This document shows positions 62,901-64,000 of a DNA stretch of 64,000 bases, piece by piece. Under the pieces are notes generated by a model, which was not told where the DNA came from, did no database searches, and saw only the letters and a program-made list of their open reading frames with translations. This DNA comes from Alphaproteobacteria bacterium. GTDB lineage: Bacteria; Pseudomonadota; Alphaproteobacteria; Rickettsiales; JADKJE01. Every line of letters begins with the position of its first letter. The first letter of the stretch is position 1. The stretch is from the NCBI GenBank assembly GCA_016722515.1, contig JADKJE010000002.1:794724-858723 (forward strand), in the 5' to 3' direction. Made by a program: the position numbers and the translations under genes.

Positions 62901-63462
62901 GTTTAATGGCTTTCCCGCTTTGAACGAAATTTCCAGAAGCATCTCGTTTGCCAAGTGTTTTTTCCTGTATGACGGTATCATAGACCAGTTCACCAGCACC
63001 AGGGATCAAGGTAATATCGGTAATTTTATCTTCAAGGTCGTAGGATTTTTTGATGGTACGCCGCACTTCAAAGGTAAAATTAGGGATACGGTTTCCAAAT
63101 TCTTCAAGTGGAAAGTCCTTAATAACAATATAGGCCATACCTCGATAAGCAGGAGTTTGCCCACCTGAATGAAAGGATGAAATAAACGTGTCCGGTAGTT
63201 GAGTTTCATCACCTAGGTAAAGCGTATAATTGCCTTTTATGAGGTTAAGCTGCTTACTATCTGCCCACATACGTATCACTTCTGTAATGGCGTCGCAAAT
63301 TGAAATTGCCAGTGAAGCTGTGTAACTGTAATTGTTTGTTGAGGTTTGAGCCGCCACCGCTACCCTTACCACCGCCTGATGATTGTGTCGTGGTGGTTGC
63401 ATGTTCCTGGATGGAAGTGACCAGATGATATTGCCAGCAATACGGGCATTACCATAGACCAA
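59962..63462 (-). CDS. GTA TIM-barrel-like phage tail (host-specificity) protein
   Basis: 1166 aa visible, about 1230 originally. The N-terminal part matches gene-transfer-agent tail tip protein: VYGNARIAGNIIWSLPS, AYRGMAYIVIKDFPLEEFGN. The TIM-barrel domain spans about residues 280-620 (DSLDPAVCVIKPAVEFGSQN, GYKVLLYPMLQVDTITPQAK, YGANWSEYHSVNGWYNLDPL, DAVGIDCYFPLTPDLP, KPVWFSELGFPSVDG). The C-terminal half is the phage tail domain (SLYNAWVGRTQYQFSVPPKY, LSNLLRGRLGTEWAVGTHSA, ERFILLN). The true start is ATG 63676; at least one frameshift (near 63503) breaks the first 70 codons. Forms the tail baseplate/host-binding tip. Confidence 0.9.
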   Translation of the reverse strand: MVYGNARIAGNIIWSLPSRNMQPPRHNHQAVVRVAVAAQTSTNNYSYTASLAISICDAITEVIRMWADSKQLNLIKGNYTLYLGDETQLPDTFISSFHSGGQTPAYRGMAYIVIKDFPLEEFGNRIPNFTFEVRRTIKKSYDLEDKITDITLIPGAGELVYDTVIQEKTLGKRDASGNFVQSGKAIKLNLNNLNNKADVLVALDNLKATLPNVEWVSVVVNWFADSLDPAVCVIKPAVEFGSQNTKVIPDDWAVAAFTRETAHHVLVFPDGSTTYGGTPTDKSIIRLCQELKTRGYKVLLYPMLQVDTITPQAKPWRGKITPTDVAAANGFFTRTNGYNAFITHYANLTVDGVLLKNIIDAFIIGSELVGLTQYMNPTGVFPVVSQLKCLAATVKNTVGSNVKIMYGANWSEYHSVNGWYNLDPLWSDPNIDAVGIDCYFPLTPDLPQSLIDYEKVYDGWSKDEGWDYYYLDAAQRTGKTNYGSPTYAWKNIRHWWNSTHTNPNATATAWVPKMKPVWFSELGFPSVDGCSNQPAAFTDPDSSENSYPIGSRGRVDFLAQRTALEASIDFLNSQNGEEANFVPRKFIWTWDARPFPFFPDLNSVWADGGNWKTGHWVQGKLGISSLGQIIANLLNKVGYDSTMVDVSRLNDIVSGFIITNRQTVRACLEQLAMAYFFDMVESDGILKFIKRGNASQIDIDFNELALHDDASQTFIVTRTQELELPRQVDVIYLSRTADYQTGTQSSLRQTVNAVDYATINLSIVLNDQEAKSVADISLYNAWVGRTQYQFSVPPKYALLEPTDVITVTKDNAAYLMRITSTKLVRNGMQEITATAEDISLYDFYNPTGGHTPNAQLPPRALATRLELLDLPAFPTDSMTDAYLRYGAVGLGADWKGAAIYRSDDDGANYTLMQTLTTQATIGSVLSIIPAGTVCTWDNTTTIDVLLTFGQLQSVTDLAVLNGANVCVIGDEIVQFQTATLVDTNQYRLSNLLRGRLGTEWAVGTHSAGERFILLNSAIAREPMASSNWGMNKKYRPVTIGSTLAASSPQDFAYSARALKPYSPVHIAAIRNLNGDLIISWKRRTRIGGDWRDGVDIPLSEESERYEVDIMQGNAIKRTLSGLVSPTATYTTQQQIADFGQIQNNVTVNVYQLSATVGRGYAGYASL

Positions 63463-63676
63463 CGGAATCGCTTTCCACAGGTGAAGCTCCGTAGCATTAA
63501 GTCAGTTAGCGCGAACCCTTCCTGATGAATACGTGCATGGTTTCCAAAGATGGAACGATCTACAAAACCACCAATGAAACCACCTATATACCACCGGCAA
63601 TACGGGGATAGAAAACTTCCAGCACCCAGGGCTGAGGCTCCTGACTTGCAGCGGCAGCAAGAACTATGGTTGCCAT
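63463..63676 (-). pseudogene. Broken N-terminus of the tail protein
   Basis: ATG 63676 begins MATIVLAAAAS, typical of GTA tail proteins, then the frame shifts. In another frame GGFIGGFVDRSIFGNHARIH and LTDLML match the usual SxxFGxxxRxxGPRLTDLQLQS segment, and a second shift brings in IPLVYGNARIAGN of the main frame. The start overlaps the end of the upstream NlpC/P60 remnant. Confidence 0.75.
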
Positions 63677-64000
63677 CGAAACACCTTTACCAAACGTTGT
63701 ATCCAATCATCATCCAGGCGGTGTTCGACCACTGCCGTGCCTGTGCTGGAGCATGGATCATTCCCAGCATCCCGTTATAATCTGTGAGAAAAGCTAAATG
63801 TTGTGGGTTATCCTCACGCTGAATAAAGCCAAACCCAGCGTTTCCTTCGTTAATGGAGCTTCATCCAATAAGTCTGTCAGTTTTTTGTATGAGATAAGTC
63901 CCGTTAGGTTCTCTGGAGTAGCTGATTTCATCATAGCCTGCGAGTGGTTGGCCAAGTGATCTTTTAATCTTTAAACTTAACTCATCGGCTACCCCAACGA
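63664..64000 (-). pseudogene. NlpC/P60 phage cell-wall peptidase remnant, C-terminal part
   Basis: Frames read GNAGFGFIQREDNPQHLAFL, TDYNGMLGMIHAPAQARQ, then, after a shift, VVEHRLDDDWIQRLVKVFRW. This is the end of the NlpC/P60-type tail peptidase encoded immediately before the TIM-barrel protein in gene transfer agents (HxxxL, MIHA, VVExxL). Its TAG lies within the tail gene's first codons. Further left (window edge) another shift is visible. The N-terminal catalytic Cys region lies outside the window. Confidence 0.7.

Noticed and set aside
1..64000. CRISPR arrays, rRNA or tRNA genes
   Set aside because: No regularly spaced direct repeats and no tRNA or rRNA signature were found by reading; a dedicated RNA search could still find a divergent tRNA.

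Overview
The window looks like an AT-rich, repeat-laden chromosome segment of an intracellular or protist-associated alphaproteobacterium (Rickettsiales/Holosporales-like; inference). The evidence is the combination of several large ankyrin-repeat proteins, a leucine-rich-repeat protein, polymorphic-toxin and immunity debris, many decayed insertion sequences from at least six families (IS30, IS3/IS407, ISAs1, IS5, IS256, IS630) and the end of a gene-transfer-agent/prophage tail module (TIM-barrel tail protein, NlpC/P60 remnant, 3TM holin). No rRNA, tRNA or CRISPR array was seen. Gene decay is everywhere: at least a dozen genes carry frameshifts, stops, internal deletions or IS truncations.

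Layout. 1-3.3 kb: a two-gene minus-strand operon of unrecognised proteins, one rich in Gln and coiled coil. 3.6-4.4 kb: MntP manganese exporter under a recognisable yybP-ykoY Mn2+ riboswitch. 4.5-4.8 kb: internally deleted katG. 5-14.7 kb: large effector-like proteins (a 620-aa protein with a C-terminal nuclear-localisation-like signal, a 1039-aa ankyrin protein, a dual-AAA+ protein broken near its N-terminus). 15-21.7 kb: PRC-barrel protein, two MITEs flanking a deleted fic gene, a DUF1963 protein, the first copy of a nuclease-like 500-bp cassette, and a minus-strand graveyard of toxin C-termini with immunity genes (Imm70-like, Imm8-like and others), cut by an IS30 element.

21.7-35.0 kb is the most striking part. 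It holds two copies of a signalling module: TonB-dependent receptor, YfiR-family (DUF4154) periplasmic protein, FeeM-like N-acyl amino acid synthase and a histidine kinase with a CHASE8-like periplasmic sensor and HAMP domain. A third kinase at 57.7-59.2 kb is coupled to a periplasmic solute-binding protein instead. The three kinases have different sensors but nearly identical catalytic halves. The first two carry downstream scraps of the phage holin gene that lies beside the third, so the catalytic half and its flank were probably copied from the phage-side locus. The arrangement suggests a lipid-signal or siderophore-like communication circuit (inference).

35-44 kb: IS chimera, an intact Fic protein, a methyltransferase-Nudix-ABC exporter operon, an IS5 remnant, an ankyrin protein with a possible caspase-like H/C dyad, a leucine-rich-repeat protein and a second decayed AAA+ gene. 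44.8-48.8 kb is a defence island: an AbiE type IV toxin-antitoxin pair with two clear inverted-repeat operators and a promoter, then an unrecognised gene, a DUF6398 gene and an N-truncated TOTE-type helicase. 49-52.9 kb: two ISAs1 elements around a truncated polymorphic toxin with candidate immunity genes. 52.9-59.2 kb: another ankyrin protein, a SAM methyltransferase, and the solute-binding-protein/kinase pair. 59.3-64 kb: the phage/GTA tail and lysis region on the minus strand.
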